From Adineta vaga (Eukaryota; Rotifera), in assembly GCA_021613535.1 (NCBI GenBank), contig CP075493.1, positions 3,286,001 to 3,350,000 of the forward strand: DNA of 64,000 bases. Reading direction: 5' to 3'. The notes under the pieces were generated by a model, which had not been told where the DNA came from, did not search any database, and saw only the letters and a list, made by a program, of their open reading frames with translations. The position numbers and the translations under genes were made by a program. Shown here piece by piece: positions 1-12,400 of this stretch. Every line of letters begins with the position of its first letter. Within the stretch, counting starts at the first letter, position 1.

Positions 1-602
1 CACGATTTGGTAAAACAGAAACACAATTAAAAGAAAAAGATCTTCGAATTGATTCAAGAAATCTTCAAAAAATGATGAAAGATGCACATGTAATCGATAC
101 GAAATATACCACACAATTGTTTGATAATGATATTTCTCGTGTTCTCGGTAAACTTACCAGTGGTGGAACTTATCAAAAAGGAATGTAAGTGAACATTTTT
201 TCGTTAGGATTTCATTTCAAAATCGGAGATATTTAGTAAAACATTTGAATTAAATGGTTTCAAACAACTTATTGATCAAATTGCTGAATCGAAGAAAACA
301 TCGGCTGATCAAATTATCTCTCAAATTAACTCGACAGGTGGACCAAGTTTAGCTGGTGTTACGGTAAGTTTTCATGGAAATGAATACTTCAAATTTGAAT
401 TGAATAATTTCTATTTTAGACAACAGCTAACAAAGATATTACTGGCCGTATGACCGATACTTCTCAATATACAGGTGCACATAAAGAACGATTTGATGCA
501 GAAGGACATGGCAAAGGAAAAGAAGGTCGTTCTGATGAAGCAAAAAATACAGGCTATGTTGGCAACTATAAAAATGAAGGTACCTATGACAAAAAACATT
601 AA
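1..602 (+). CDS. TPPP/p25-alpha family protein, 3' part
   Basis: Tubulin polymerization-promoting protein family: small, largely flexible cytoplasmic proteins that bind and bundle microtubules. The gene enters from the left edge, so its start is missing. Visible exons are 1-184, 237-363 and 420-602, with two introns of about 52-56 nt. The translation runs through [20 protein letters not shown], then [20 protein letters not shown], then the C-terminal signature with [19 protein letters not shown] and ends [16 protein letters not shown], which matches the family C-terminus (GxYVxxYKxxGTYD). Phases join cleanly at both introns. A possible poly(A) signal (aataaaa) follows near 740. Family assignment is secure; which paralogue cannot be told. 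Confidence 0.93.
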
Positions 603-1170
603 ATCCAATCGATCAATATATACAAAACACTTATCTAAATCCTTATTTTTTATTGTAAAAAGAAACCCACACATTTTTTTTCTTCTTTTTCTTAAATTGT
701 CTTTTATTTAGACTTTATGATAATCATGCCATAGTAGAAATAAAAGCATTTTAGTTAGTATCGTACAGTTTCTTTTTCTCGTTTTTTTTCTGATCAAGAA
801 CAGAAACATGTCAAAGTATGACGAAAATATAGCCTTGATTTGCCTTTTTTCTCTCATACCGATCATTTATTTGAAATAGAAATGCAAAACGTTGTAGCTG
901 ATGTTGTTTTTTTTACTTCTCTTCTCTTTCTTTTTCTTACATATTTTTCTATATCGCTATATATTGACGCAAAAGCAAAAAGAAAGAAAGTGGGCAGAGA
1001 AAGAGCGAAAGAGAAAGAAAAAACGGCTTACTCATCTATTTTCAAACATCGACTTACCTAATAGAAGTATTCATTGAGGAAAATGAATGCGTTGTTTTTC
1101 TTTTTTTTATTATATTTATTCTTTTTTTCTCTCCATTTGATAAGATTTAACTATCTGTGTTATTTTAACA

Positions 1171-1186
1171 AAACACACACACACAC
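1171..1186. repeat. (AC)n microsatellite
   Basis: Short run of AC dinucleotides in the intergenic region; no other function is evident. Confidence 0.8.
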
Positions 1187-1256
1187 ATACGACAACAATT
1201 CTCTCTCGTTTCTTTTTATTCTTCGACGTATTTTTGGGTAAGTTTTATTACCAAGC

Positions 1257-1270
1257 AAATGACGTCATTT
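1257..1270. promoter_or_regulatory. CRE/ATF-type palindrome
   Basis: AAATGACGTCATTT is a perfect 14-base palindrome centred on the canonical CRE TGACGTCA (1260-1267). It lies about 380 bp upstream of the start codon of a Fos/ATF3-like bZIP gene, and a second CRE-like sequence, TGATGTCA, occurs near 1430. bZIP dimers of the ATF/CREB and AP-1 groups bind such sites, so autoregulation is a reasonable inference, not shown. Confidence 0.6.
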
Positions 1271-1647
1271 CAAATAACAGAAATCATGTTAATATATATA
1301 TGGTGACACATTTTTGATCGACAATGAAAAGACATTTACTTGTTAGTTCTAAACGATTGAATTTATAGAATAGTTTTGCCCTTGGAAGTTAATTAAATGA
1401 TGAAAATAAACAGCAAAGTACGTTTTGCTGATGTCATCATATGATATTATCATTGTTCTTCATCGTTTGTATATGTATGACATATAGATCGTTTTTTGAC
1501 GGTGTAATGATTGCATATAGATAGTTAATAGCACTATGTTACTTTTTTCTTTTGCTGCTCGACAATCATATATCGGGGAAAAAACCAAGTGTTTTAAAGG
1601 AAGTCAATCTTGTTTGTTTTTCATTTTGTTTTAGTTATTCTTTTGAA

Positions 1648-2656
1648 ATGCTTTCAAAATTCGATAGTATTACTTCTATTGTTGATTATCTTCGAGAACC
1701 CATTGCTTCACCAGCGATAAAAGATTCGTCTAATAAGATCAATAATGGATTAAAAGTATCGAAAAAACAACGAAAAACAAAAGGTTTAACAAATGCTGCG
1801 AGTACGTTACCCTCTCCTCCACATCGTCTACCACAAGAAGAAATTATTGCTAACATTGAAGTTTTGCCGAAAGGTCGTGTGAGGTAAAGGTTAGATTTAA
1901 GCGATTAAATTGTTTAGTTCATTGTATTCGATTAGATATGGTCCAATAACCGTTAATCCACGTAAATTACCATCCAAAACTTTATTCACAGGTCGTCGAT
2001 CAAAATATGAAATTTTATCAACAGATGAAGAAGAACGTCGTCGTGATCGACGTGAACGTAATCGTGTTGCAGCTACCAAATGTCGAGAAAAACGTGAAAC
2101 AGTTCTAAGTCAATTAGAAGATCAACATCACGGCGATTTACAAAAATATAAAGATCTCTTAAAAGAAGTTCAGAATTTAGAACAACACAAACAATATCTT
2201 GAAAGTGTTTTAAATAATCATTTGAATGAATGCCCATTACTTAATCCTTCATTTTCTATGGTCTTTGGTGATACTGGTTTTCTTTCTACAATTACTGATG
2301 CTCCACCACCACTTCTTCCTTCATATCCTCAACCAAATTTCCATGTTGAAGATGACGAATTCAGTCACATTCTTGATCCATCACCTGCATTGACAAATTC
2401 TGCATATGAAAGTGATAATACCAATTCAATTCTTTTTCCACCACAAGAACAAAACGTTCAACCTTTACCGTCGACAACTAGTGGTATCGATCGATTGGTC
2501 AATGGTTTACAAACACCAACTATTTCAATGGAGAGTACAAATAATCATTCTATGTTATTTAATTCTGCTATTGGTTCATCATGTGCTCAACAGCATTCAC
2601 ACTCAAGCGATGATGATTCCTTACCACCAGCACGTACCAATTCTTATGTGTATTAA
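1648..2656 (+). CDS. Fos/ATF3-like bZIP transcription factor
   Basis: Nuclear DNA-binding factor expected to dimerise through a leucine zipper and bind AP-1 or CRE sites. Two exons, 1648-1883 and 1936-2656, separated by a 53-nt intron, give 318 residues. The basic region at about residues 113-132 contains ERNRVAATKCREKR, the N-x3-A-x2-C-R signature of Fos/ATF proteins, followed by a zipper at about 136-175 ending in YLESVLNNHLNEC, like the Fos/ATF3/JDP2 end (LxxHxxxC). The C-terminal half is Ser/Pro/Asn-rich with acidic patches, consistent with a transactivation region. ATG at 1648 is the first in-frame Met after a likely 5' UTR splice acceptor. An alternative acceptor at 1916 is also in frame but leaves a 33-nt intron. 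The exact subfamily (Fos versus ATF3/JDP2) is uncertain. Confidence 0.9.
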
Positions 2657-4189
2657 TTTTTCGCTGGTTAGTAATTCATTTTCAATGAAAATTCATATTA
2701 ATACATATATATTTTTTTTCTTTTTAGTCTGTCTCTCATTCCCTATCGCAATGATCTATGTATTACTTCCTTCTTGCTTCATATTCGTCTTGAATATAAT
2801 ATATTAATCCAATGTTATGTCTTTGTTTTCTCAAAAAAAAACATATATTGAACATTTATTTTTATAATTCGGAAAATGATCTCCTATTGAACTTATTTTA
2901 TTCCTACAAAACAAAAAGAAGGACAAAAAATAGGAGTGAAAACATTTTCCCCCGAAATATATGTTGTTAAATTAGAAAGGTCATATTTGACTTAAATTTC
3001 GAATTATAAAAGAATTTTTCTTCTTGTATTTTTATCTTTGATCATTTATTCAAAATAAATTCCTGGTTTTTCTTCTTCGTTTTAAAAAATCGCGTCATCA
3101 TCCATTCGATGTATTTACTTGTACTCACAATGAGTCACAATTTACATAGAAAAAAAAAAGGACGGAGAATGTTACTTTGCTCTGTCATTTCTTTTTATAT
3201 CGAATGATGCATTCATTTTCAAGAGAATCAAAGCTTTTTTTACATTTAAAAAAGAGTACGTGAATATAACGGGTGTGGCAGAACAAATAGCGGTCTCAGT
3301 ATTTTGTCGATTTCTCTCTCTCTCAAATTTTGATGTATATATTTGAACTTTCTTCCAAAAGATATAATATTCAATGGACACTACAATATTCGAAAATAGC
3401 CCTTTTTCTAAATATGATCTTTCATATTAACTATTTTTTGCCGCATTTTTGATCACTTAAAAAGAAACTAAATACATCGTTCTGTAGACTATGAAAAACT
3501 CTACTAGTTTGGCACGTCTTTTTTTGACATAATATAATGTATCTGGAAAAAGCAGTTCATTTGTTTACTTATATTTGCAATCTCAACATCTATTGCGATT
3601 AATCGCAATTTTAATTTTATGATGTAAAAGGAGAAGTTGTTTCATATTCAAATTTATTATAAAATAGAATGCAATGTTTGAGGTGTATCACATGGTTCTA
3701 AACTCTTTTCTTAAGAAACTTAGTGGTAGGAGTCTCACAATCGTATCCAAAAATTTCATTTTGAGCTTTTCTACAAATAGTACATCTTGAAACACAAGAA
3801 AATTGTATTAGAGTAAAATTTGGTATCTGTTTTGCTATAAGAAACAAACAATTAGTTTTATAAAAATGTGCGTTAGAAAGTGGGTCATGTTAAAGTATCG
3901 TAATGTCAATCGAATATTATTTCGTAGCTATTCATTGAAAGAATTATTTTTATAAGGTTTTGTAGAGAATTGTACGAGCTATCTTTTGGGACAAAGTTCA
4001 ATTATATACATCAAAATTTGAGATAGAGATATCGACAAAATACTGAGATCACCATTTATTCTGTTGCACCCGTTAATAATCAAGATTACAGAAATAATCC
4101 ATGATTTTATGTCTAGTACTGTTTTATTTTGAAAAGGAACGAGAGTTGATTGAAAAACACAACAAAAAGATATAATGATTTGCCTAAAT
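2657..4189. other. Intergenic region, no gene seen
   Basis: AT-rich sequence between the 3' ends of two convergent genes. I see only short unsupported reading frames, homopolymer A/T runs and no structured element. Confidence 0.6.
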
Positions 4190-5384
4190 CTAAAACAATC
4201 GTGTACCATAACCAAATGTTGATTTGATACTTTCAATATAAAATCGTTTCCATCCTTCCTAGGAAGAAGAAAAAAACAAAGAGATCATCGGATTTTATCG
4301 AAAATGCTCAAACAAACCATTGTATTCTCGTAGAATTGAGCTGGTACACCTGTTTGTTGAATCAAAAGTTTTGTTTGATCAGTATCATCTTGAAAAATCA
4401 ATGATACACGAGAATAATGATCACTTGGCCATGATTTAAATCGCCATAACATATCAACACGTTCATAAGGAACAATATCAAGAAATCTTCCTGTTATATT
4501 ATCACTGAATATTGAAAAAAATCCACCTTTTTTACAATCATATCTTGTTACACTATTTTGTGTAAACATTTTTACTCGATCACTGTCACAAAATGCTTTG
4601 AATAGATCATTTTTTGTACATTTAAATGTATCATGAATTTTCAAATCACGATATTCAATAACAGGTGTACTATTTGTATTCGTTGGTAAACTTGTGATAC
4701 TTTTGGATGTATTAATCGATGAATTCGATTGAATTTTCGTAGTATTCGAAGAAGTTTTAGTTGGAAGAATAAGTCCTTGAGAATATTCTTCTTTTAATAA
4801 ACGAATATATTCTCCGAGTTTGTCACGTACAATTGATTCGCCGGATTTTCTCATATATTCTTTTAATTTATCACCTTTGGATTTTTCAATCGTAAATGTT
4901 ATTGTTATTTCATGAATATCATTTTCATCGGATAGATTTGGTATTTCAAATTCACCTTCATACTTTGTTCGATTATCACCTGTACGATATGTGCCTTCCC
5001 ATTTACCATGAATTTGCCATTCATACTATACAAAGTAAACAAAATCAAAATAAGTCATGACAAGGACGAAGAAAGAGAAATAGTTACAATGAAAACAAGT
5101 TTTGCTTTACGATTATTTGCTGTTGCTTCGCCTGAACATTTCGATAATTCTTTGATTTCACATGCATATTCATCATTTTCGATTTTTAAACCAACTAGTA
5201 ATTCTTTCAGTTTATCTTTTGACCATTGGGTAGCATTTTTTTCTGTCCAATGCCAATTATTTGGATTGATTGCTGAAAAGAAGTAAAAATAAATAAATCT
5301 AATAAAACTTAGTAATTTCTTCTTTTTACCATCTGGACGATCTTCAACAATCCAACGTGGATCACCTTTACCCCATTCAGCCAT
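4190..5384 (-). CDS. AHSA1: Activator of Hsp90 ATPase (AHSA1)
   Basis: Cytosolic Hsp90 co-chaperone that binds the Hsp90 middle domain and stimulates its ATPase. Four exons on the minus strand (5330-5384, 5088-5272, 4318-5025, 4190-4258) splice in phase to 338 residues, the usual length of the family. The N-terminal Aha1 domain starts MAEWGKGDPRWIVEDRPD and carries NNWHWTEK and the conserved NNRKAK stretch. The C-terminal AHSA1 (START-like) domain includes WRFKSWPSDHYSRV and ends in a separate small exon with FGYGTRLF. The start is the first Met and matches the family N-terminus. It is divergent from the repeat-protein gene at 5807 across about 420 bp. Reading past 4318 without splicing gives a spurious tail that replaces the conserved C-terminus. 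Confidence 0.96.
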
Positions 5385-5806
5385 TTCTTTTATTTAACTA
5401 CTCGTAATTGTCGTAGGAAAAAAAACTATTCATAATTATATGAATGATAATTTTGATCTATACATAATTGGTCGTTTCATCAAGCAAATAAGACGCGTAA
5501 TGTCGTTTGTGTTTTTCTCAAAGGAAACACGAGACATCTGTTGTTAAACATTTCTTATCAGAGGAAAAAGAAAAGTTGATCAATATTTTAAAAAAATGTA
5601 ACCATACTGTTCTTGTCTTAATTGTACTGAAGAAAAAATCCTCCATCACGATGCATTTCTTTCTAAATACTTGAATTTTAATTTTCATTTAGTATTCCGT
5701 AGACTTTCTTCTACAAGAAGAACAAGAAAGACGAGAAGTATGACTCTCGCGTTTATATATTCATTTACTTTTTCTCGTTTTTCTTATACTCAATGAATAT
5801 TTCAAT
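5385..5806. promoter_or_regulatory. Probable bidirectional promoter region
   Basis: About 420 bp separate the start codons of AHSA1 (-) and the repeat protein (+). The stretch has no open frame and includes a TATA-like tttatatatt near 5752, but no clear heat-shock element. A shared promoter is inferred from geometry only. Confidence 0.4.
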
Positions 5807-6625
5807 ATGGAATCCTCATTCGATTTACAAGTTCAGCACTATCAACAACTACTTTTTCAACATCGTACTCGTCGACGAGAACATCAAGAGATACTTCTTG
5901 AATCATTAGAACAATTAAATAAAGATGTCAAATGTTCTTTAATCAACGATAAACATACATATGAACAAGCAAAAGATACTTTTTATCGTAAATATAATCT
6001 TTTACAACGTATATTTACGACTTCAGCTTCACGATTCAAACAAAATTCTACACAATCATTGAAACTCATCTATCATCAACGGAAAGATCTTTCTATTAAA
6101 GTTCTAGAACTTCTTCAAGAACTAACATCAGAAACAACTCCATTGGAAATTCGTACGCATTGGAATGGATCTATTGCTGTTGTTTATAATCCAATTACTG
6201 GTCGTACAGAATGGAAACAATCCTGGCATGGTGGAATTCATGGTGTATTTAATCCTATAACACATTGTATTGAATGGCAAAATGAATCGTCTACCGGTGT
6301 GTATGGAGTATTCAATCCAAAATTGAATATTGTTGAATGGAAGAAAATCTTTCAAGGTGGTGTTCATGGAGTTTATAATCCATGGACGAATGATATTGAA
6401 TGGCAAATATCATTCCATTCTGGAATTGGAGGTGTTTATAATCCTTTAACAAAACAAGTCGAGTGGAAAACGTCATTTAAAGGTGGTATTGTTGGTTATT
6501 TTGATTATGAAACCGAAACAGTAAAATGGATTGAAAAATGGCATCATGGTCTTGCTCTTATTCTTTGGGATGAAACTCTCAATACTTATCGAACTACTTC
6601 AAGTTGCGGATGGTATGGAAGTTAA
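5807..6625 (+). CDS. Uncharacterised protein with seven 21-residue GV[YF]NP..EW repeats
   Basis: I do not recognise this family. A single exon of 272 residues. Residues about 1-110 are helical-looking, rich in Gln, Leu and charged residues (possible coiled coil). From about residue 118 there are six clear repeats of about 21 residues plus a degenerate seventh, with the pattern [WF]-x-G-G-[IV]-x-G-V-[YF]-N-P-x-T-x(3)-E-W. Clear copies include GGIHGVFNPITHCIEW, GGVHGVYNPWTNDIEW and SGIGGVYNPLTKQVEW; the sixth degenerates to GYFDYETETVKW. The period and the Gly, aromatic and NP positions suggest beta-hairpin units, perhaps a solenoid or propeller; this is inference. No signal peptide or membrane segment is seen. 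Codon use matches the neighbours. It is intronless, unlike most genes here, and shares an upstream region with AHSA1. Confidence 0.85.
   Translation: MESSFDLQVQHYQQLLFQHRTRRREHQEILLESLEQLNKDVKCSLINDKHTYEQAKDTFYRKYNLLQRIFTTSASRFKQNSTQSLKLIYHQRKDLSIKVLELLQELTSETTPLEIRTHWNGSIAVVYNPITGRTEWKQSWHGGIHGVFNPITHCIEWQNESSTGVYGVFNPKLNIVEWKKIFQGGVHGVYNPWTNDIEWQISFHSGIGGVYNPLTKQVEWKTSFKGGIVGYFDYETETVKWIEKWHHGLALILWDETLNTYRTTSSCGWYGS
6160..6610 (+). repeat. In-frame ~63-bp tandem repeats within the repeat protein
   Basis: Seven diverged units of about 63 bp encode the 21-residue repeats of the surrounding gene. The units are conserved at protein level and differ at nucleotide level, so the amplification is old and maintained rather than a recent satellite. 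Confidence 0.75.
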
Positions 6626-7148
6626 TGATAAAAACTTCGGCTTTTTTTCTCTTTTAATTGTGATAAATTATGAACTGTATTTTTTAAAAAGTTCTTGTTT
6701 TTTTTTCTTATCAAAATCTAAATGGTACTTGATAATCTCTTTCATTCTATTCTACATATCAATGACCGAATATTGTGTCATACTCTCTCGCTCTCTCTCT
6801 CGTCAGCTGTTGTCGTCTCAATTATATATTCAATTCATTCTTTCTTCAACTCTCTTCTTACATGTTTCGACATCATTGTCGCCAAAATTAAACCTATAAT
6901 AGAACTAGAAAGAGAGAAACAAGAGAAGAGAACGTGAGTGCGCAATTGAACAGGTTAGACGAATGCGAACATTTTCTTCTCTTTATAACTTATTATATGT
7001 ATATGTATATATATATGTTCAAGCGATTCGTCATCATGTCATATTGTATATACATTTATATATGTAAGCGGTCAAGTTCATATGAACTATTAGATCAATA
7101 ACCAAGCAAGTAGAATATTACTTTAGAAAAAACGAGAAAAAGAAAGCC
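6626..7148. other. Intergenic region, no gene seen
   Basis: Contains TC/GA-rich low-complexity tracts (about 6780-6930) and a TATA-rich run near 6995-7016. Only short unsupported open frames. Confidence 0.55.
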
Positions 7149-8127
7149 ATGTCGAACGATTTAAAAAAACAAATTCAATTTTCGAATTTATCCTATAAAA
7201 CGACGGAACAAACATTAATGAATTATTTTTCAACCTATGGACAAATCAATAAATTGGTTTTATATAAAGATGATCAAGATCAATCATTACGGAAAGGCTT
7301 TTTAATTTATCAAAATTGTAATTCATCAAATCTTTTAATGTCCGAACGACCACATCTGATTGATAAACGGGAAGTTTTTCTTCAACGTACAATGCCAACG
7401 AATTTCTATGCAAATAATAATAATCATTGTCTCTCAGAAACCTTAGGAATGAATTTAACAGTTAACGAATTATTTATTAGTCGATTATATTCAGGAGAAC
7501 GAAAAGATTTATTTATTAATTATTTTCAAAAATTTGGAACAATTACAGATTGTCGTGTATTTAATTCTTATTCACAAAATCCTAAACAAATGGGTTTTGC
7601 TTTTCTACGTTTTAATGATTACGATAGCGTTGGTAAGTTCAGTTAAACATAGAAACATTCTCTTATTTAATATTTAGATCAAATTATTCTTTCAAGACCA
7701 CATGTAATCAATTCAAAATATTATCATGTACGTAAATCTATACCACGAGAATATAATTATATTGTATCATCAATAAAACCAATGACTTCAAATAAACCTT
7801 TCTGGCGTCATTATGCATTTGGATTAATTAATATGCAAACTCATGAGATTATGTATCCAACATTATCCATACCGGAAAAACAGTAAGTAAATGATAAATA
7901 TATATATACAGAAATTTCATATGAGATAATTTGTTTTTGTAAGATATGATAAAGAAGAATCTACAACGATACGAAAAAGTCCAACACATGAATTTGAATT
8001 GGTCGCAACAAGTTCTTTGTCAAGTAGTATATCACTTATCAATTCATCAATTGATGATTTTACTCCATTACAATCGCCACTCTATTCAACAGCAATTGCG
8101 TATTCACCAACAACAGATATTATATAA
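7149..8127 (+). CDS. Two-RRM RNA-binding protein
   Basis: Likely binds single-stranded RNA. Exons 7149-7632, 7678-7882 and 7944-8127 join in phase to 290 residues. RRM1 spans about residues 8-80 (QIQFSNLSYKTTEQTLMNYF as RNP2 and helix 1, then KGFLIYQN as an RNP1-like strand). RRM2 spans about 102-180 (ELFISRLYSGERKDLFINYF, then MGFAFLRFNDY as RNP1). The arrangement is that of hnRNP A/DAZAP1/Musashi-type tandem RRMs, but aromatic RNP positions are only partly kept and I cannot name an orthologue. The C-terminal region (after KPFWRHYAFGLINMQ) is Ser/Thr-rich with no recognisable domain. Introns are 45 and 61 nt. Confidence 0.85.
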
Positions 8128-9469
8128 ACTTTCAATAGTAAACAATCGTATATGAAAAATGAATTTTCTTCCGAAATGATTTTGTTTTTTTTTGTAAATA
8201 TAAATCTTTGTTTAATAATTAATAAAACAAATAATGATCTATGTTCTTTCTCATTATACATGTCATCAAATCGATTGTTTATCGATGATATACTACGAAA
8301 AGCAGATGCATATGAATGTCAGCAGTTGATAAGCTGCTCAAAAGTTCATTATGATCGAGATCACGTTTATCCTGTGTGAAAAATCAATAGATGTCATTAT
8401 GAAATAGTTCATTCAGACTGTCTTATTGCTGTATGGACAATCCAATGAAAGAATCGGTCAGTATTATCATCGTTCATCATCTTCCTTTCTGTTTATTTTT
8501 ATCTTCGATCAAAGGTCTATACTAAGCTATTTCGTAAGATTTTCAAAGATATTTTCTCTAATTATATTAAGTAAGTACAAACAACATATTCATTGATATT
8601 CTGATAATTATTTGTATTTCTTATCTTAATTGACCTTTTTAAAGATAATTGTCATTGATTGATTAGTTCGAACTCTTGCTTATGATGACTATACACACAC
8701 ACATAAATACTATGTTTGTAAAAGCTCTTTCTTACGTCATTAGAAAAGCTTGTTCTTTTTTTTATCTTACCTTTTATTTAAATAACGAAAAAAACCATTC
8801 GGAAGTCATCATAGGATTGAAGCGGATCGTTGTATCGATTTTGATTTGTTTTCAAATAGAAGAGAAGAAAAAAAAGACTGAACAAAGTCACAAAACTTCC
8901 GATCATCATCATCATCATCATATTTCGATTGTCAATGAGAAGAGAAAGAAAACGACTTAATCAATTGATAGTATGCGTCCTTCATTCAAAAGTGTGTAAT
9001 ATATATAATATAACCATTTTATGATTCATTGATTTCAATGCAATCTGAACAATGAATCATATTCTTTTTCATCTTTAAAGGAATGTTATTCATAATGAAT
9101 CATTGGGTTTAGGAAACATATCTGTCGATAATTTTCTTTAATTATTAATGGTAATGTTACTTTTGAAGGAAACAGAAGAAGAAGAAGAAGGATTTACTCA
9201 TATGTAAAGTAAATTTTGTTATGTGAGTAAATAGACCGACTATACCTGTCATTGAAAGAGACTTTATAGGGGATATATATATATATATGAATCGATATTA
9301 TTCTTTCGAACTCTTTTCCAAATTAAATCAATATGTTGATTTTCTTCCGTTCGTCTTTTTCTTTCATGATTGAAAAAGAACAGACTTTTTTCTGTTACGA
9401 TAGGTAATTATACATTTTTTTTCTTCTTTCTCTAAAATGCAAAAATATAAACAATGTTAACCTTTTTAG
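8128..9469. other. Intergenic region; may hold the first FMNL exon
   Basis: No coding exon is convincingly supported. Short open frames here are low-complexity. The 5' exon of the downstream formin should lie somewhere in this interval, but I could not recognise a start with a matching donor. It contains CAT-rich (about 8900) and TA-rich (about 9271-9287) runs. Confidence 0.5.
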
Positions 9470-12400
9470 ATTCTAATAAATATTCTAATATATGCGTGAA
9501 TAAGAGCAACACAACGGCGGAAATTATTAATGAAAACGGGACGTTTGGATCGTCCCAATGGCAAACGTCGGATTCAATGCGTTCGACATCGAGTTTGAAT
9601 TCATCGGAGACACATGATAAAGTATGAAGAAATCAAATGTATATTACAACATTGTCTTTTCGAATTGTATATAGAGTATGGGAAGTGTCGAAAAAATGAA
9701 TCATATTCGACCAGATGATCGAACTTTGGAAGATTTATTTCAAAAGACCATTGTATGTTTTTCATGATTTTTGAAATAATTCAACTACGAATCATTTAAA
9801 TAGGCAACAATGGATCTTCCACCAGATAAAATGAAAATGTTACGTGATTTTCCAGCAGAGAAAAAATGGGATATTATTCGAGATCGCGTAAGACAAACAA
9901 TTGAATTATTCATTGATCGTTTTTGTTTGTATTTATTATTAGGATCAAGTTATAGCCAAACATCCTCCAGAATACTACATTGATGGTTTACAAACATATA
10001 TTCGTGGTGCTAATCTCGTAGAAAAAGCATCAAGTTTAGTAAGAAAAAAGAAACAAACTAAGATTTCATTCATTGATGAAATTTTTGTTTTTAGAAAAAG
10101 AAACAACCAATGGAACTTTCGACTCAATTATTATCAAGTTTAGAAATTTCTCTACGAACGAATAGTATTGGGTAGATGATGATTGAATTGAAAGGCAATT
10201 GTTAATTTTGTTTTTCTTTACAGTTGGGTTCATGAATATCTTAATTCAACGAATAAAGGTCTGGATGTGTTACTTGATTATTTAAAAACATCATTGGAAG
10301 TGATGCGGTAAGGAGAGAAAGTTTTTCTACCGTTTCTTTTTTTTATGATATTTTACTTTTTTTTTAGAGAAGTTGAATCTTCAGATGAAGGAAATTCTCC
10401 CATATTGAATTATCCCGATGAAAATTCTTTCATAGCATCAAAACGACCAACTTTAGGTCGATCCGATGCCAAACGTTTACATCGTAAATTGAAGAAATAT
10501 CAAATTGGTGAAGCAACTGATGATGTTCGATTGTGTATTATGTGTCTTCGAGCGATTATGAATAATCAAGTAAAAAATTGATTTATTAAGGAAAGTAAAA
10601 TTCTTAGTTTGTCTTTCTAGAATGGTTTTAATCTTGTTATCCAACATTCATCAGCATTGAATTATATAACACTTGGTTTACAACATAAAAATTATCGGTA
10701 AAATATTTCACTTGGTTTTTTTCTCTTGAATCTGATCTTTTATCTTTTTTGTTTAGATGTAAAGCACTTATTTTAGAATTACTTGCTGCTGTTTGTCTAG
10801 TTGAATTAGGTCATGATGTGATTCTTGCAGCATTTGATAATTTTCGTATTGTAATTGAATATATTTGTTTGTTTTTCATTATTATTTCTCTGAAAATATT
10901 TATAGAAATGTCAAGAAAAACATCGATTTGAAACATTGATGAAATCATTTACTCAATCATCAGAATTCAATGTGGATTATATGGTAAATTAAGAAGAATC
11001 AATTTCATTAGTATTTTGTATTTTTTAGGTGGCATGTATGCAATTTATTAATATAATTGTTCATTCAGTTCAAGAGATGAATTATCGTGTATATTTACAA
11101 GAAGAATTTAAATTATTAGGACTTGATGAATGTTTAAAAGTAGGAAGAAAATGTCATTCAAATGAATTGATTAGAAAAGAAATGGATTTTTATTTTCATT
11201 TAGAAATATTTAGAAATTCATAGTGAATGCGATTTATTTATCTTACAAATTCATGCTTTTCTCGATAATTATTTTGATGTTGGACAATTATTAGAAGATT
11301 CGGAAACGAAACAACAAGCTATTGCTAAAGTATCTGAATTAGAAGAACAATTAGCAATTGTAAGAATGAATAGTTTTATGAAAATTACGTAGATTATGAA
11401 TTCTTTTCTTAGATTAATGAACGTGCACAAGAAGTTGAAAGTGGAAATTCAAGTAAAATTGGTAAAATAAACTTGACATTTTTCTATATACATAATGATT
11501 GAATTTGAATTTATAGCTGAATTACAAAAAGCATTGACAGTCGCTGAAGAACAAATAGAAAACGCTAAAGTAATTGAGAAGAATTTCTTCGATTAATTAA
11601 TGATTATTATTTTATTTTAATAGAAAGAACGTGATGATATTTCACAAACATTGAACATATTGAGACAAAGTCAACAAGAACGAGGTATCATCTATTCTAT
11701 CTATCATTAAAATGCTAAACTATGTATTCTTAATAGGGTCTCTCAATGGTTCGTCTTCATCGATATCATCAGCCCCTCCAGGTGCACCTCCAAATGCACC
11801 AAATTATCCGAATACAACTACAGGTTCCAATGCGCCACCTCCTCCTCCACCGCCTCCACCACCACCACCACCACCAAGTAATATCGAATAGAATTTTGTA
11901 GTCATTATTAACTATTTCATTCTTTTGTAGATTTCATTCCACCACCTCCACCTCCTGGACCTGTATGTTAATTTTCTCCTTAATATTCGTAAACGTCGAA
12001 TATGTATTTGTTATTATAGCCACCTCCAATGTTCGGTATTCCACCTCCACCACCGGGAATGCTTGATCCTCCACCTGGTTCAATGACAATAAAGAAGAAA
12101 ATCGAAACGAAATATAAATTACCTAATTTAAATTGGACGTCATTAAAACCTGGTCAAGTTCGTGGAACGGTTTTTTCTGAACTTGATGATGAAAAATATT
12201 TTAAAGTAATTCATTCGAAATGAGTGCTTCATTCAAAACAGTTCTCTTCTTTAGTTAATTGATTTTGATACATTCGAAGAATTGTTTAAAACCGGTTCTG
12301 GTCTTCCAGTCAATCAAACAACTACCAGTCCACATTTAAAACAAAAATTTGTTAAAGTTCCAGAAAGTTTAACATTACTCGATCCTCAAAGACAACGAAA

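Larger units (their letters stand above)
603..1647. other. Intergenic and 5' region of the bZIP gene
   Basis: No coding exon is supported here. It holds the 3' UTR of the TPPP gene, pyrimidine- and purine-rich low-complexity runs (about 900-1030), a short CA repeat (about 1171-1186), the CRE palindrome listed separately, and a probable 5' UTR splice acceptor (ttttgttttag, ending near 1634) just before the bZIP start codon. Confidence 0.6.

Noticed and set aside
1171-1186. Short-period repeats as a CRISPR array or satellite
   Set aside because: They are simple dinucleotide microsatellites with no spacers; the window is a eukaryotic nuclear sequence.
6128-6406. Minus-strand open frame across the 21-residue repeats
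   Set aside because: It is the reverse shadow of the repeat coding sequence, with no independent support.
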